This document shows, in pieces, positions 16,529 through 25,838 of a stretch of 64,000 bases of DNA. Every line of letters starts with the position of its first letter. Positions within the stretch are counted from its first letter, which is position 1. Both the position numbers and the translations under genes were made by a program. The stretch spans positions 310,001-374,000 of the forward strand of contig CAVRYH010000002.1 in the NCBI GenBank assembly GCA_963725395.1, in the 5' to 3' direction. The notes beneath the pieces were generated by a model. It was not told the origin of the DNA. It did not search any database and was given only the letters and a program-made list of their open reading frames with translations. This DNA is from Bog-756 sp963725395. GTDB lineage: Bacteria; Actinomycetota; Acidimicrobiia; Acidimicrobiales; RAAP-2.

Positions 16529-17287
16529 TCAGGCCACCGCCCGTCGGAACACCCCAGTTGCCCAGGTGACCACCACGATGCACAGCGGCACGAGTACGGC
16601 GAACGCCTGCCACACCGCCGGATTGCTGTAGGCGCCGGCGGATAGGGCCCTGGCCCCCTCGACGGCGTAGTAGAGAGGGTTGAAGTGCGCCAGGACCCGC
16701 ATCCAGGTGGGCCCGAGGGAGATCGGGAGCAGCACACCGGCCAGGAGGAGCACCGGAAGATTCAGGCCGTTGATGATGGCGGCGAAGCTGCTGATGTCCT
16801 TGGTCACCAGGGCCGTCGCCACCGAGAACGCCGACATGGTGACCATGAGGAGGCCGAGCAGGACGACGAGGACGCCGAGGCCGGTCCAGTTGAGCGAGAA
16901 CCCGAAGCCGGTGGCCGCGGCCACCACCACTGCGTCGAAGACGAACATCATCAGCATCCCCGAGAGCAGCGGGCCCATGAGGATTGCGAACCGACTCGCC
17001 GGCGTGACCCGGAAGCGTTCGATCACACCGGCCTGGAGCTCGAAGATCGTCCCGAAGCCCCCGGACATGCCGCTGGCGAAGGCCAGGAGGGCGAGGATGC
17101 CGGGAAGGAACAGGTCGATGACGCTGGCCGACGACGCTTCGGGGCTGGAGAAGTGCTTGAGGAGTGGCGTGAACAGGACCAGATACAGCAAAGGTGTGGA
17201 GAACCCGACGAACAGCCACACCGGGTTGCGCAGCATCTGGATGGTGTAACGATGGAACAGCAGCCCTGTGTCGCGCACGAGCTTCAT
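16529..17287 (-). CDS. ABC-2 type exporter permease (DrrB-like)
   Basis: A 252-aa integral membrane protein with six hydrophobic segments. The ABC-2 pattern is clear: an N-terminal helix after MKLVRDTGLLFHRYTIQMLR, the FGTIFELQAGVIERFRVTP coupling helix near residues 80-98, and NPLYYAVEGARAL near the end. It is coupled to the ATPase by a 4-nt ATGA overlap (17284-17287). It probably exports a drug or lipid-like compound. Confidence 0.92.
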   Translation of the reverse strand: MKLVRDTGLLFHRYTIQMLRNPVWLFVGFSTPLLYLVLFTPLLKHFSSPEASSASVIDLFLPGILALLAFASGMSGGFGTIFELQAGVIERFRVTPASRFAILMGPLLSGMLMMFVFDAVVVAAATGFGFSLNWTGLGVLVVLLGLLMVTMSAFSVATALVTKDISSFAAIINGLNLPVLLLAGVLLPISLGPTWMRVLAHFNPLYYAVEGARALSAGAYSNPAVWQAFAVLVPLCIVVVTWATGVFRRAVA

Positions 17288-18294
17288 GCCGCCACCTCCG
17301 CTCCGCTGGGCGTCTCCGGCTCGAGCGCGGTGTCGCGCAGTGATCGGCCGGTCTGTCGCAGGAAGACATCGTCGAGCGTGGGCTCGGACAGGTTCATCGA
17401 TCGCACGCCGACCTGACCCTGGTCGAGGATCCGGAGCAGCTGGGGGAGTGCTGCGCTGCCGTCTTCGACATACAGCCGGATCTGGTCGCCCGAGGAGGAG
17501 ATCTCGCGGACGTAGGGCTCGGTCTCGAGAAGGGCCATCCCACGGGCCGCGCTATCGGCCTGGTCCTTGAGGGTGATCACGATTGCGTCGCCGGCCACCC
17601 GCTGCTTGAGGGCGCGGGGTGTGCCCTCGATCACGATGCGCCCGTGATCCACGATCACCAACCGGTCGCAGAGTACGTCGGCCTCCTCGAGGTAGTGGGT
17701 GGTCAGCACGATGGTGGTCCCCTGGTCGCGTAGGGCCCGCAGGTGCTCCCAGAGGCTCGCCCGGTTCTGGGGGTCGAGTCCGGTGGTCGGCTCGTCGAGG
17801 AAGAGCACAGACGGCTGGTGGACGATGCCAAGTGCGACGTCGAGGCGACGCCGCTGGCCACCCGAATAGGTCTTGACCCGCCGGTCCATGAAACCCGAGA
17901 GGGAGAGGATCGAAGCGAGTTCATCGATGCGCGGGCGCAGTTCGGCGAGACCCGCCCCGTAGAGGCGCCCTTGAAGGAGCAGGTTCTCGGTGCCGGTGGC
18001 CAGCTCGTCGGCACCTCCCAGCTGGCTGACATAGCCGATGCGCTGGCGCACCTGCTGGGGGTTCCGGCCCACATCGAACCCGGCCACTGTGGCGCGGCCA
18101 GCATCGATGGGAAGCAGCGTCGTGAGCATCCGCATCGTGGTGGTCTTGCCCGCCCCGTTCGGTCCGAGCAGCCCGAAGATCTCCCCCGATTCGACCCGCA
18201 GGCTCACCCCGCGCACGGCGTCGACCGTTCCGGTGCGGGACGGGAAGCTCTTGGAGAGTTGGTCCGTGATGATGGCAGAAGATGTGTCGCTCAT
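17284..18294 (-). CDS. ABC exporter ATP-binding protein (DrrA-like)
   Basis: A 336-aa protein. The nucleotide-binding domain has Walker A GPNGAGKTT (about residues 46-54), Q-loop YVSQLGGADE, signature YSGGQRRRLDVA, Walker B VLFLDEPTTGLD and the H-loop LTTHYLEEAD. The C-terminal ~100 residues are the DrrA-type extension. ATG 18294 follows GAGGGAG. It lies 37 bp after padR on the same strand, so the transporter is likely induced through PadR. The substrate is unknown. Confidence 0.93.
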   Translation of the reverse strand: MSDTSSAIITDQLSKSFPSRTGTVDAVRGVSLRVESGEIFGLLGPNGAGKTTTMRMLTTLLPIDAGRATVAGFDVGRNPQQVRQRIGYVSQLGGADELATGTENLLLQGRLYGAGLAELRPRIDELASILSLSGFMDRRVKTYSGGQRRRLDVALGIVHQPSVLFLDEPTTGLDPQNRASLWEHLRALRDQGTTIVLTTHYLEEADVLCDRLVIVDHGRIVIEGTPRALKQRVAGDAIVITLKDQADSAARGMALLETEPYVREISSSGDQIRLYVEDGSAALPQLLRILDQGQVGVRSMNLSEPTLDDVFLRQTGRSLRDTALEPETPSGAEVAA

Positions 18295-18331
18295 GTGCTC
18301 CCTCGGATCGATTGTCAGGTTGCTCCGTCGG

Positions 18332-18967
18332 TCAGTTCGTTGTCGTGAACGGGGGGAGGGCGATGGGCTCACCGGCCGCCTCGTGGACACTCCGCCACCA
18401 GTCGACGCCGTCGAGGGCTCCCGACTCGATGTCGGTAGCGAGCCGGCCTGCGAAGTCGAGCTCGGCTCCGAGCAGGGCGATCCGGTACTCACCCTCCAGA
18501 GAGAAGATCCGCGGCAGGCCCATCTTGTCGGCGACCTCTTGGGATGCCCGGGCTTGGGCAATCTCCGTCTCCAACCGCAGCGCCCGCTCCCTCAGGAGGC
18601 CGACGACTGCGTCCGGCGGGAGCGCCGGGAGGAACGACAGGGCGGCTTCGAAGGCGGGGTACTCCTTGACCGGCGTGGCGAGCAGATCGGTGAGCCAGTC
18701 GTGTGCCTCCACCCGTCCGGCGTCGGTGAGTTGGTAGACGGTTCGCTCGGGGAGCCGGCCATCGCGCGCCGTCTCCAGTGGAGAGATGAGACCCCTGCGC
18801 TCGAGCGAGGCCACCACCGCGTAGAGCGAGCCGTAGTTGAGGCGCACGCTCTCGTGCTTGTTGCGCTGACGGAGAGTGCCGGCGACCTCGTAGGGGTGCA
18901 TCGGTCGCTCGTACAGGCAGAGCAACACGGCGAGAGCCAAGGGATTCGAGCGGTTGCGTCCTGCCAT
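18332..18967 (-). CDS. PadR-family transcriptional regulator
   Basis: A 211-aa protein. The N-terminal winged helix is ALAVLLCLYERPMHPYEVAG followed by NYGSLYAVVASLERRGLI (residues 10-62). The YxLT element and the C-terminal helices after residue 95 form the PadR-s2-like dimer domain. It is first in the operon with the ABC exporter and has a perfect 7-2-7 palindrome just upstream, pointing to autoregulation. Confidence 0.93.
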   Translation of the reverse strand: MAGRNRSNPLALAVLLCLYERPMHPYEVAGTLRQRNKHESVRLNYGSLYAVVASLERRGLISPLETARDGRLPERTVYQLTDAGRVEAHDWLTDLLATPVKEYPAFEAALSFLPALPPDAVVGLLRERALRLETEIAQARASQEVADKMGLPRIFSLEGEYRIALLGAELDFAGRLATDIESGALDGVDWWRSVHEAAGEPIALPPFTTTN

Positions 18968-18987
18968 TGTCTGGGCTCCTAAACGGG

Positions 18988-19003
18988 TACTCTAACTAGA
19001 GTA
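18988..19003. promoter_or_regulatory. PadR operator
   Basis: TACTCTAACTAGAGTA is a perfect inverted repeat (7-bp arms, 2-bp spacer) 20 bp upstream of the padR ATG. It overlaps the expected promoter (TATACT follows on the plus strand). Confidence 0.7.
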
Positions 19004-19194
19004 TACTGCTCCGTATGCGCTCGCCAGTCAAGCGTTACCGCTGAAATCGTCAGAGTGTCGCAGTGTCGATCACCGGGGGGACGCCGTGGCTCCCCGGACA
19101 CCAGAGGCCACTCCGCGCCCCGGTGTCGCGGGATCCCTTTGACGCCCGGTCAGAGATCGAACCTGCCCTTGGATTTCTGTCTCCTTCGTGACAG

Positions 19195-19210
19195 ACATCC
19201 ATGGGGATGT
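19195..19210. promoter_or_regulatory. Inverted repeat before the 80-aa membrane protein gene
   Basis: ACATCC-ATGG-GGATGT has perfect 6-bp arms and ends 50 bp before the ATG at 19261. It may be an operator or a leader hairpin. Confidence 0.35.
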
Positions 19211-19260
19211 GGCTGAAACTGACATCAGCAACAACCGACGGATGAGCTGAGGAGCGCACT

Positions 19261-19503
19261 ATGTGGAATGCAGGGACCATCCCCTTCGTACTCGTGGCCA
19301 TCTTGGTGGCCACTGGACCCGTCATCTATATGACACATCACTCGTTCAAGCACGGCCATGTGGCATCTCTGCCTGACGGCGTCACGCCTCCGGCGGCAGA
19401 CCCTGCACAGTTCGGCTGGAGCGTCTGCCCCGAGTGCAAGGCCGTCATCACCGACCACTCTCTCCACACCGAGGTGGCCCACCAGCTGGTACCGGCGGGA
19501 TAG
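19261..19503 (+). CDS. Small single-pass membrane protein with zinc-knuckle-like tail
   Basis: An 80-aa protein I do not recognise. Residues 4-23 are one hydrophobic helix (TIPFVLVAILVATGPVIYMT), then a His-rich stretch (THHSFKHGHV) and a C-terminal C56-PE-C59 followed by H66, H69 and H74. The C-x2-C-x9-H-x4-H spacing resembles a zinc finger. ATG 19261 follows GAGGAGC with good spacing, which supports real coding despite the length. It has no operon partner: PadR is divergent on the left and GH31 convergent on the right. Confidence 0.6.
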   Translation: MWNAGTIPFVLVAILVATGPVIYMTHHSFKHGHVASLPDGVTPPAADPAQFGWSVCPECKAVITDHSLHTEVAHQLVPAG

Positions 19504-19617
19504 AACTGCCGCTGGATCAGCGACCCGGCGACAGCCCGTGTGGCCCACATCCCCGTTTGCAGGTCAACAGGTGAATCCCTACCGGTGTCGGCGAAGGATC
19601 CGAAAAGGCGGTCCCTC

Positions 19618-22536
19618 TCATGACGGAGCGGGCTGCACCAGCGTCGGCTCGCCGTGAACGACCAGCGTGGCGCCGACCGCCACGATTCGCGCATTCCGGC
19701 TGACCGGTCGTGACCCGATTTCGACGGTGAGTGTCGACGTGGACGCCCTGTAGGACCAGCCTCGGCCGGACCTGCTCAGATGGCTCAGCTTGCGACCGTC
19801 CAGGGTGACCTGCTGCGGTCGCGTGACGTCGACCATCTCGACCGTGGTGGATACCGAGGTGGGCTCGCCCGGGTAACCGCCCCGAGCGGCACCGATCGTG
19901 ACGCGGACGGAGGGCGATCCGCCGGCTGGTGAGTCGGACGACGTGGTGATGAGGGTCTCCGTGCGTTGGCCCTTGGTGTAGCCGAGGCCCGCTCCCGCGT
20001 CGCCGTAGAGATCGAATGAGCCCGGCGATCCCGGGTAGACGAGAGTGGTGAGCGTGCGAGGAGGCCCGGTTCCAGCCATGGACGGCTGCTCGGGAATGAT
20101 CCCACCCTGACGGACGAAGACCGGCATCCGGGCCAGCGGCTCCGCCAGGGTGGCCGTGGACGGCCCCGTGAACGTGGCGCCGGTGAAGAAATCGACCCAC
20201 TTGCCCGGGGGGAACCACACTGTGGTCGTCGCCACTTGCCCTGGCGTGGTCACCGGAGCCACCAGCATGTCCGGACCGTAGAGGTATTCCGTGGGATCGG
20301 TGTAGGCCGCCGAGTCCTCGGGGTAGTCGAGGTAGAGCGGGCGTGCCATCGGCAGGCCCGTCTGGTTGGCCTCGGCGGCCAGGGTGTAGGTGTAGGGCAG
20401 CAGTGCTCCGCGGAGCCGGAGGAAGGACTCGGTGATCCCCTGTACCGGTTGTGGGTACTGCCAGGGAAGACGGTTCTCGTTGTTGGAATGGAGCCGGAGG
20501 ATCGGCTCGAAGGTCCCGAGTTGTACCCAACGGTCGTAGAGGTCGGGGGGATCGGCTCCCGACTGTGTGGGAGGTGGCCCGAGGTAGCTTCCGATGTCGC
20601 TGCTGACGTATGGCTCGCCGATCGTGGCCTCGTCGGGAACCAAGGCGGCCTCGGCGGCGAGGGTGTTCCAGGTTCCCCAGGCATCACCCGTGAAGGCGAT
20701 AGCCGAGGTGTGGTCCGACCACGGCCCTGCCGGGTACACCTCCTGCGGAGCGGCATTGGAGCCTCCGATACGGGCCAGGACGAATCCACGCTCGCCGAGG
20801 TTGACCATGTCCTGGGCGTAGAGATGGCCGACCCAGGCATCGGGCGTCACGCCGGACGAAGAAACCAACGAGTCGTCGCAGCACCAGTCGAGCCACCAGA
20901 AGGAAACCCCCTGACGCTGAAGGCTCTGCTGGAGGGCGAAGTTGGATTCAGCCTGTGGTACCGAACTCCAGTCCCACACCTTGCAACTCCCGTTGGTGCA
21001 GCTGGATGAGGCAAGGGTGTTTCCGGCGATTCGTTCGGCGTCCGGAAGCTCGGGGTCGTTGTCGTCGATACTCGAGTGGATGTTCAGCGTCACCGCGATG
21101 CCGTGGGAGCGCGCCCATCGGAGGAACGATGACGGAGAGGGGAAGAGGGCGCGGTTCCATTCCCAGCCGTTCCAATCGTTGGGCGCCTTCCAGTCGGTGT
21201 CGAGCGACAGCGTGCTGAGGGGGACGCTGTTGGTGGCGAACTCGGGATAGACCGAATTCTCGATTGCGCTGCTCGAATAGGGCGTGTAGTCGGAATACCA
21301 GACACCGAAGACGTTGCGGGGAAGCAGGGGGGCGGGTCCCGTGAGCTGGTCCAGGGTGTGCAAGGCGCCGGCGTAGTCGTTTCCGTATGCGAAGAGGTAG
21401 CCGTCCTCGAGATCGCCGTTCGCGGGTCGGGGTTCGATCCATCCGTTCTTGGTCCACAGCGCGCTCCGGGTGTCGTCGAGCAATCGCCAACCAGCGGTGT
21501 CCAGCAGCCCGTCGCTGTTGAGAGGCTGGATTCCGGCCTGGCAGGTGGCACCGGACTGTCCGGGTCCGCAGGCCGGCTCATCGTTGTAGGTGTCGGTGTC
21601 GAAGCCCCGGAACCATCCTCCGAGAGGTCCGGTCGACGCCAAAACGGGGGGTGGTGAATCACCGGGACCGATGGCCAGAGTGTCGATGCCCAGTTCGAAG
21701 TTGTCCGGCGTGGTGCTGGCCACCTTGATCGAGTTGGTCCCCGACACGAGTGGAACGGTGGTGGTGAGCGTCGCCCACGGTTCGACCGCCGTTGTGGGAG
21801 TGGCGTCGACCACCTGGCGAAGGTGGCCGTTGACAATCACGTCGAGTGTGCTGGGGGTCGGTGTCAGCGGGGGACTGGCGTGGTTGTAGTAACGCAGTGA
21901 GATGACCGCCGGACCGGACTCGGACCCGATGACGTGCCAGGTGACGCTGGCGCCCGGTTTGATGAAGAACGCCGCATAGCCCGCTGTGCTCTGGTAACCG
22001 GGAAAGGTCTGGCCGAGCGTGGCCCCCCCGCCCAGGGAGGCTGCACCGGCCTGGCACACCTGTGCGAAGGTGCACTCCCAGTCCCATGTCGGCGCCACCG
22101 TGGACGTGCGGCCCCCGACAGAAAGGTGGAGGGAGGTGTTGAGCGGGGTGAAGGGGCCTGATCCGAGCCTGTAGCGCAGGGTGGCGCTCGCGGTGCGGAC
22201 GGTGAGCCAGCCCCCCGAGGTGGAGACGGAGTACGGAGGGACGGGCATCCGCCGGTTCAGGGCGTTCACTGTGGGACTGTTCGCGAAATGCTGAGAGGGT
22301 GAGTACTCGAGGCGGAGCAGACTCGGAGTCAGGACCTCGACACGCACGTCGCCGATGTGAACGATCGCCGAGCTGTGGGCCATCCCCACTCCCATGTCGA
22401 TCGGGGTCGCCAGGTCAACCGGAGCGGTGTCCTGGGTTGCGCCCGCTGCCTGGGCCACCGAAGGACTGGCCCCCGACATGAGGAGGATCACCCCGGACAC
22501 CGCGAACGCGATGACCAATCGCGCACGGTGCCTCAC
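19618..22536 (-). CDS. Secreted glycoside hydrolase family 31 protein with inserted CBM35-like module
   Basis: From GTG 22536 (AAAGGTGA upstream) the protein is about 972 aa; an ATG at 22569 would add 11. A signal peptide is clear (IAFAVSGVILLMSGASP ending in AQA). An N-terminal beta-sandwich follows, interrupted at about residues 165-295 by a CBM35-like module (GYAAFFIKPGASVTWHV to NSIKVASTTP). The GH31 barrel has the nucleophile in WWLDWCC (Asp550), the acid/base in TGDAWGTW (Asp618), and further barrel motifs LDTDWK and PILRLHS. C-terminal beta domains end the protein. It probably cleaves alpha-glucosidic or related bonds outside the cell. Confidence 0.9.
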   Translation of the reverse strand: MRHRARLVIAFAVSGVILLMSGASPSVAQAAGATQDTAPVDLATPIDMGVGMAHSSAIVHIGDVRVEVLTPSLLRLEYSPSQHFANSPTVNALNRRMPVPPYSVSTSGGWLTVRTASATLRYRLGSGPFTPLNTSLHLSVGGRTSTVAPTWDWECTFAQVCQAGAASLGGGATLGQTFPGYQSTAGYAAFFIKPGASVTWHVIGSESGPAVISLRYYNHASPPLTPTPSTLDVIVNGHLRQVVDATPTTAVEPWATLTTTVPLVSGTNSIKVASTTPDNFELGIDTLAIGPGDSPPPVLASTGPLGGWFRGFDTDTYNDEPACGPGQSGATCQAGIQPLNSDGLLDTAGWRLLDDTRSALWTKNGWIEPRPANGDLEDGYLFAYGNDYAGALHTLDQLTGPAPLLPRNVFGVWYSDYTPYSSSAIENSVYPEFATNSVPLSTLSLDTDWKAPNDWNGWEWNRALFPSPSSFLRWARSHGIAVTLNIHSSIDDNDPELPDAERIAGNTLASSSCTNGSCKVWDWSSVPQAESNFALQQSLQRQGVSFWWLDWCCDDSLVSSSGVTPDAWVGHLYAQDMVNLGERGFVLARIGGSNAAPQEVYPAGPWSDHTSAIAFTGDAWGTWNTLAAEAALVPDEATIGEPYVSSDIGSYLGPPPTQSGADPPDLYDRWVQLGTFEPILRLHSNNENRLPWQYPQPVQGITESFLRLRGALLPYTYTLAAEANQTGLPMARPLYLDYPEDSAAYTDPTEYLYGPDMLVAPVTTPGQVATTTVWFPPGKWVDFFTGATFTGPSTATLAEPLARMPVFVRQGGIIPEQPSMAGTGPPRTLTTLVYPGSPGSFDLYGDAGAGLGYTKGQRTETLITTSSDSPAGGSPSVRVTIGAARGGYPGEPTSVSTTVEMVDVTRPQQVTLDGRKLSHLSRSGRGWSYRASTSTLTVEIGSRPVSRNARIVAVGATLVVHGEPTLVQPAPS

Positions 22537-22803
22537 CCGGTCACCTTTCGGGGGCTCCGCCGATCCCATCCCATCGACTCATCTTCGCATCGGCGTCCGG
22601 TGACGACCGCCATTTCCCATCTCCGCCGAGCTCGGTGGGGTCGCAGACCTTCTCATCGTGGCCCTGTCGTGGGGCCGGAAGGTATGGGCGGGCGGTGTGC
22701 CCTATGGAAATGCCGTCGCCGGCCGGGCCACAGCCGTCGACGCTTACCCCTGCGGCTCTGTGGGCGATGCTGAACCACGTGATCGGCTGAGGTGACCCGA
22801 CCG

Positions 22804-23070
22804 CTATCTACCGGTGCGCTCGCGGTGCCTGCACCCTGGCCAGCAGCAGGGCCTCCGCTGGCCTTCCTCCAGCTCCTCCTGGGTCCGGCGAATGCGCCGT
22901 TCTCTGGTCTTGTCCTGCTTGGCGTCGTCGACCCAGCAGATGAACTCGTTCCGGGCGAGAGGGGTGATGTCCCCCCAGGCGTCGAGTGCCGTGGGGTTGG
23001 CCATGAGTGCCTTGCGTAGGTCTTCCGGAAGACTGTGCACCACGCCACCGGGTACTCGGGGTTTGCCCAC
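22804..23070 (-). CDS. YdeI/OmpD-associated-family small protein
   Basis: A small protein whose body matches the bacteriocin-protection YdeI/OmdA family: HSLPEDLRKALMANPTALDAW, ITPLARNEFICWVDDAKQ, and the Arg-rich helix RERRIRRTQEELEEGQRRPC, ending with CCWPGCRHRERTGR. The start is unsure: GTG 23070 gives 88 aa, GTG 23043 gives a shorter form, and ATG 23145 gives 113 aa. The conserved region begins near VPGGVVHSLPED. The CCWPGC-H tail may bind metal. The function of the family is poorly known. Confidence 0.7.
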   Translation of the reverse strand: MGKPRVPGGVVHSLPEDLRKALMANPTALDAWGDITPLARNEFICWVDDAKQDKTRERRIRRTQEELEEGQRRPCCWPGCRHRERTGR

Positions 23071-23168
23071 GGGGCCACGGTAGTGGGTGAGGGCGAGCCA
23101 CGGCGTGCACCAGCGATGGCCGCCCGCGATCAGGAGTCGGCACACGCCTCATTGGGACATGCGTCGGT

Positions 23169-23642
23169 TCAGAGGTCTCGTTCGTAGACGAACATGACGG
23201 GCCCGCCTTCTCCTCCGACCCGGTTGGAGAAGCCCAGGCTCTCGTAGAGGCGACGGGCTGCGGTGTCCGGCTCGTCGACTCCGATCTCCATCGATTGGGC
23301 ACCCCGTTCTCGGGCTCGGTCGATGGCTGTCTCCATCATCGCCCGGCCCAGTCCCTGGCCCCGCCTGGCTGGCTTGACGTACAGCTCGGCCAGGTAGCAC
23401 TCGAGGGCGGTGCTCCAGAGGGCGGGTCGGAAGCGGAGGACAGCGACTGCTGCGGGAACGTCACCGGCGACGATGACGAGGGTGTCCCCGTATTCGATGA
23501 GTTGACGAAGACGGTCGGTCAGGACCGGAGCTGGAGGTGTGGGCTCGTCGAACTCGCGGTTGAAGTCGCAGAGGAGTCCCCCGGCGGCTTCGAGATCCTC
23601 GACGCCGGCGACGCGAGCCGGGGATTCAGGGTGATCCTTCAT
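23169..23642 (-). CDS. GNAT-family N-acetyltransferase
   Basis: A 157-aa single GNAT domain. The acetyl-CoA binding motif A is LAELYVKPARRGQGLGRAMM (residues about 85-104), with motif B around AARRLYESLGF. The substrate is unknown; this form is common among aminoglycoside- or small-molecule acetyltransferases and RimI-like proteins. ATG 23642. It lies about 100 bp downstream of nothing on its strand and is probably monocistronic. Confidence 0.9.
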   Translation of the reverse strand: MKDHPESPARVAGVEDLEAAGGLLCDFNREFDEPTPPAPVLTDRLRQLIEYGDTLVIVAGDVPAAVAVLRFRPALWSTALECYLAELYVKPARRGQGLGRAMMETAIDRARERGAQSMEIGVDEPDTAARRLYESLGFSNRVGGEGGPVMFVYERDL

Positions 23643-23881
23643 GCCCGGAGGGTACTGTCGGGCCGGCCGGGATTCGAGCGCCCTGGGGTACTGGGCGAAT
23701 TCCGATCATCCGCAGTGTCGGTGGTGCCGCAGCGTTATTGATTGGTGGGAGCTCCGGCCACCGCAGGCTCCTCGTTCATGGGCTTGGGGGTCTACCGCTG
23801 CTGCGGATCGTGGCCGCGGTGAAGGCCGACCTCGAGCGGTTGATGCGGTCGGTCATCCAGTCGGTTGCGCGATGATGAGGC

Positions 23882-25024
23882 ATGGAGGTCGGTCGTGACA
23901 TTGCCGCGGCCATCGGCGGGGTGCTGGTCCTGGCCGCTGGCTGGAGCGTCATCGCAACGCTCATCATGCCCCGGCGCGTCCACAACCGGATCAGCCGGTA
24001 CGTAGGAGTCACACTGAACGCCGTCTTTCACGCGCTGACCGACAGATTTCGCTCGTACGAGACGCGCGATCGCATTCTCGCCGCCCAGGCACCTGTGCAG
24101 CTGATTGTGCAGCTGGGAGTGTGGTTGGCCATCTTCGAGCTGGGGTTCGGGCTCCTGTTGTGGCCGCTCGTGGGAGCGGCCGGCTTGGGGGGCGCCCTCG
24201 AGGAGGCGGGTTCTTCGTTGGTGACATTGGGATTCCTGTCGCCGAGGACCGGAGGTCAAGCGGCCATCGTCAGCGTGGCCGCCTTGGTCGGTCTCGGTAC
24301 GGTGGCCCTGCAGATCGGTTACCTGCCACAGCTCTATGCGTCGTTCAACCGCCGCGAGACGCTCGTCACGCTGCTCGACTCCCGGGCCGGCGTCCCCTCC
24401 TGGGGGCCGGAGTTGCTGGCCCGTACCCACTACGGACTCGGGACCGGCGTGTCGGCCCTGTCGGAGCTGCCCGGGCTGTTCAGCCAATGGGAGAGTTGGT
24501 CGGCAGACGTATCGGAGAGCCACGCTACCTACATCACGCTCATACGTTTCCGTTCCCCGCGTCCACTTTCGTCGTGGATCACCGCGCAACTCGCAGTACT
24601 GGACGCAGCCGCCCTCTACCTGGCGCTTCTGTCCAATCCCGCCGACGCCGTCTCGGCTCGTCTCTGCCTGCGCGGCGGGTTCAGTTGCCTGACGACCATC
24701 GCCCGGGCGCTACGCATCCCGGTTCCCGAGGAAGCCGACCCGGACGACGGCATCTCGCTCACCTATGAGGAGTTCCTCGAGGCCGTCGATCGGCTCGCCG
24801 CGGTGGACTTTCCCCTCGAGCGCCCGACGTTGGATGCGTGGCGGGATTTCAAGGGATGGCGAGTCAACTACGAGGCCGCCGCCTATGCGTTGGCCTACAC
24901 CATCGACGCTCCACCCGCGCTGTGGTCAGGTCCCCGCCGGGGTGGCGTCCCGCCCATCGCGCCGATCCGACCGACGCTGCGACGCGGTACGAAGAAAGGC
25001 GACCCGCCCGGCGAGAACGCCTGA
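23882..25024 (+). CDS. Ion-channel-like membrane protein
   Basis: A 380-aa protein. One N-terminal helix lies at about 6-28, then a pair of helices (about 72-97 and 127-150) enclosing a pore-helix-like segment ending SSLVTLGFLSP (111-121). The helix-pore-helix layout resembles a two-TM potassium channel, with TLGF in place of TVGYGD. The C-terminal ~230 residues are cytoplasmic and contain no domain I recognise. No transport specificity can be claimed. ATG 23882. Confidence 0.65.
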   Translation: MEVGRDIAAAIGGVLVLAAGWSVIATLIMPRRVHNRISRYVGVTLNAVFHALTDRFRSYETRDRILAAQAPVQLIVQLGVWLAIFELGFGLLLWPLVGAAGLGGALEEAGSSLVTLGFLSPRTGGQAAIVSVAALVGLGTVALQIGYLPQLYASFNRRETLVTLLDSRAGVPSWGPELLARTHYGLGTGVSALSELPGLFSQWESWSADVSESHATYITLIRFRSPRPLSSWITAQLAVLDAAALYLALLSNPADAVSARLCLRGGFSCLTTIARALRIPVPEEADPDDGISLTYEEFLEAVDRLAAVDFPLERPTLDAWRDFKGWRVNYEAAAYALAYTIDAPPALWSGPRRGGVPPIAPIRPTLRRGTKKGDPPGENA

Positions 25025-25379
25025 ACGGGCACGGCGGTCCACGGGGTGCAACCCGAGGGCGCGTGATCGAGGGGATGGCCGTGACGGCCTCGGTCAGGCC
25101 GGGCCAGCGCGCGCCGGCCGCCGGCCGGCTCAGTCCGATGTCGTTGCCGTCGGCGTCGGCGAACCTCGGGACGATCAAGGTGGCTCGGTGACGGTCCGAT
25201 GGGACAATCGGGGCAGCGGTGATTGCTCACCCGGGTCGTCTGGTGCCACGGCAACCATCACGACGGAGTCGCCTTGGTGGAGATCCGGAGCTCGATGGAC
25301 ACACCACCCGTTGATCGCCGACGACGACCTTTAGACTGGCTCTCCGTCGCACCGGAGGGGGGCCGCGCAAGGGAGGGCC
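25025..25379. other. 355-bp gap, possibly holding a gene remnant
   Basis: No complete gene is visible. On the minus strand around 25125-25180 the frame reads LIVPRFADADGNDIGLSRPA, which resembles the C-terminal metal-site end of glyoxalase/VOC proteins (F-x-D-x-DGN). There is no upstream VOC body in any frame, so at most this is a decayed fragment; chance is also possible. Confidence 0.25.
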
Positions 25380-25838
25380 ATGACCGAATCGCTCCTGTTC
25401 TTCGGAGCCCTCGGCGTCGTCAGCACGCTGTTCGCGTTTCTCGCCAACCGGCGCCTGTTCACCGGCGGTGGCGCCGGGCTGGTGAGCGCGCTCGAGGGGC
25501 TTTACTACTGCCTGGGTCTCGTGTCGCTCGGTCTCGGCTGGTACTTCAACGTCCGCTACGTCCATGCCTACGGACACGAGTCCAGCTACGTCGACTACAC
25601 CAAGGCGCTCTTCTCGAATTGGGCGTCCGACTCGGCGGCGCAGGACTACATCATGGTCAACCTCGTCCTCTTTCCGCTCTGGTCGATCACCGATGGACGG
25701 AGACGGGGCATCCGGACCCCGTGGATCTTCTTCGTGGCCAGCCTCTTCACCAGCCTGGCCTTCTCCGTGGCGCTGTACCTGGCCTTTGTCGAGAGGCAGA
25801 TCCGTTACAACCGAGTCGCCGCGTCCAGCACCTCATGA
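25380..25838 (+). CDS. DUF2834-like four-helix membrane protein
   Basis: A 152-aa protein with four hydrophobic helices: LLFFGALGVVSTLFAFLA, LYYCLGLVSLGLGWYFNV, YIMVNLVLFPLWSIT and IFFVASLFTSLAFSVALYLAF. The WASD segment and the NLVLFPLW helix fit the DUF2834 group, of unknown function. ATG 25380 follows GGGAGGGCC. Its 3' end overlaps by 34 nt, tail to tail, with the flavoprotein gene. Confidence 0.75.
   Translation: MTESLLFFGALGVVSTLFAFLANRRLFTGGGAGLVSALEGLYYCLGLVSLGLGWYFNVRYVHAYGHESSYVDYTKALFSNWASDSAAQDYIMVNLVLFPLWSITDGRRRGIRTPWIFFVASLFTSLAFSVALYLAFVERQIRYNRVAASSTS

Noticed and set aside
15222..17369. Open minus-strand frame of 715 codons
   Set aside because: Only the last ~170 codons (HxlR) look coding. 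The rest is the reverse frame of the ABC permease and of the SRPBCC gene, rich in Arg and Pro.
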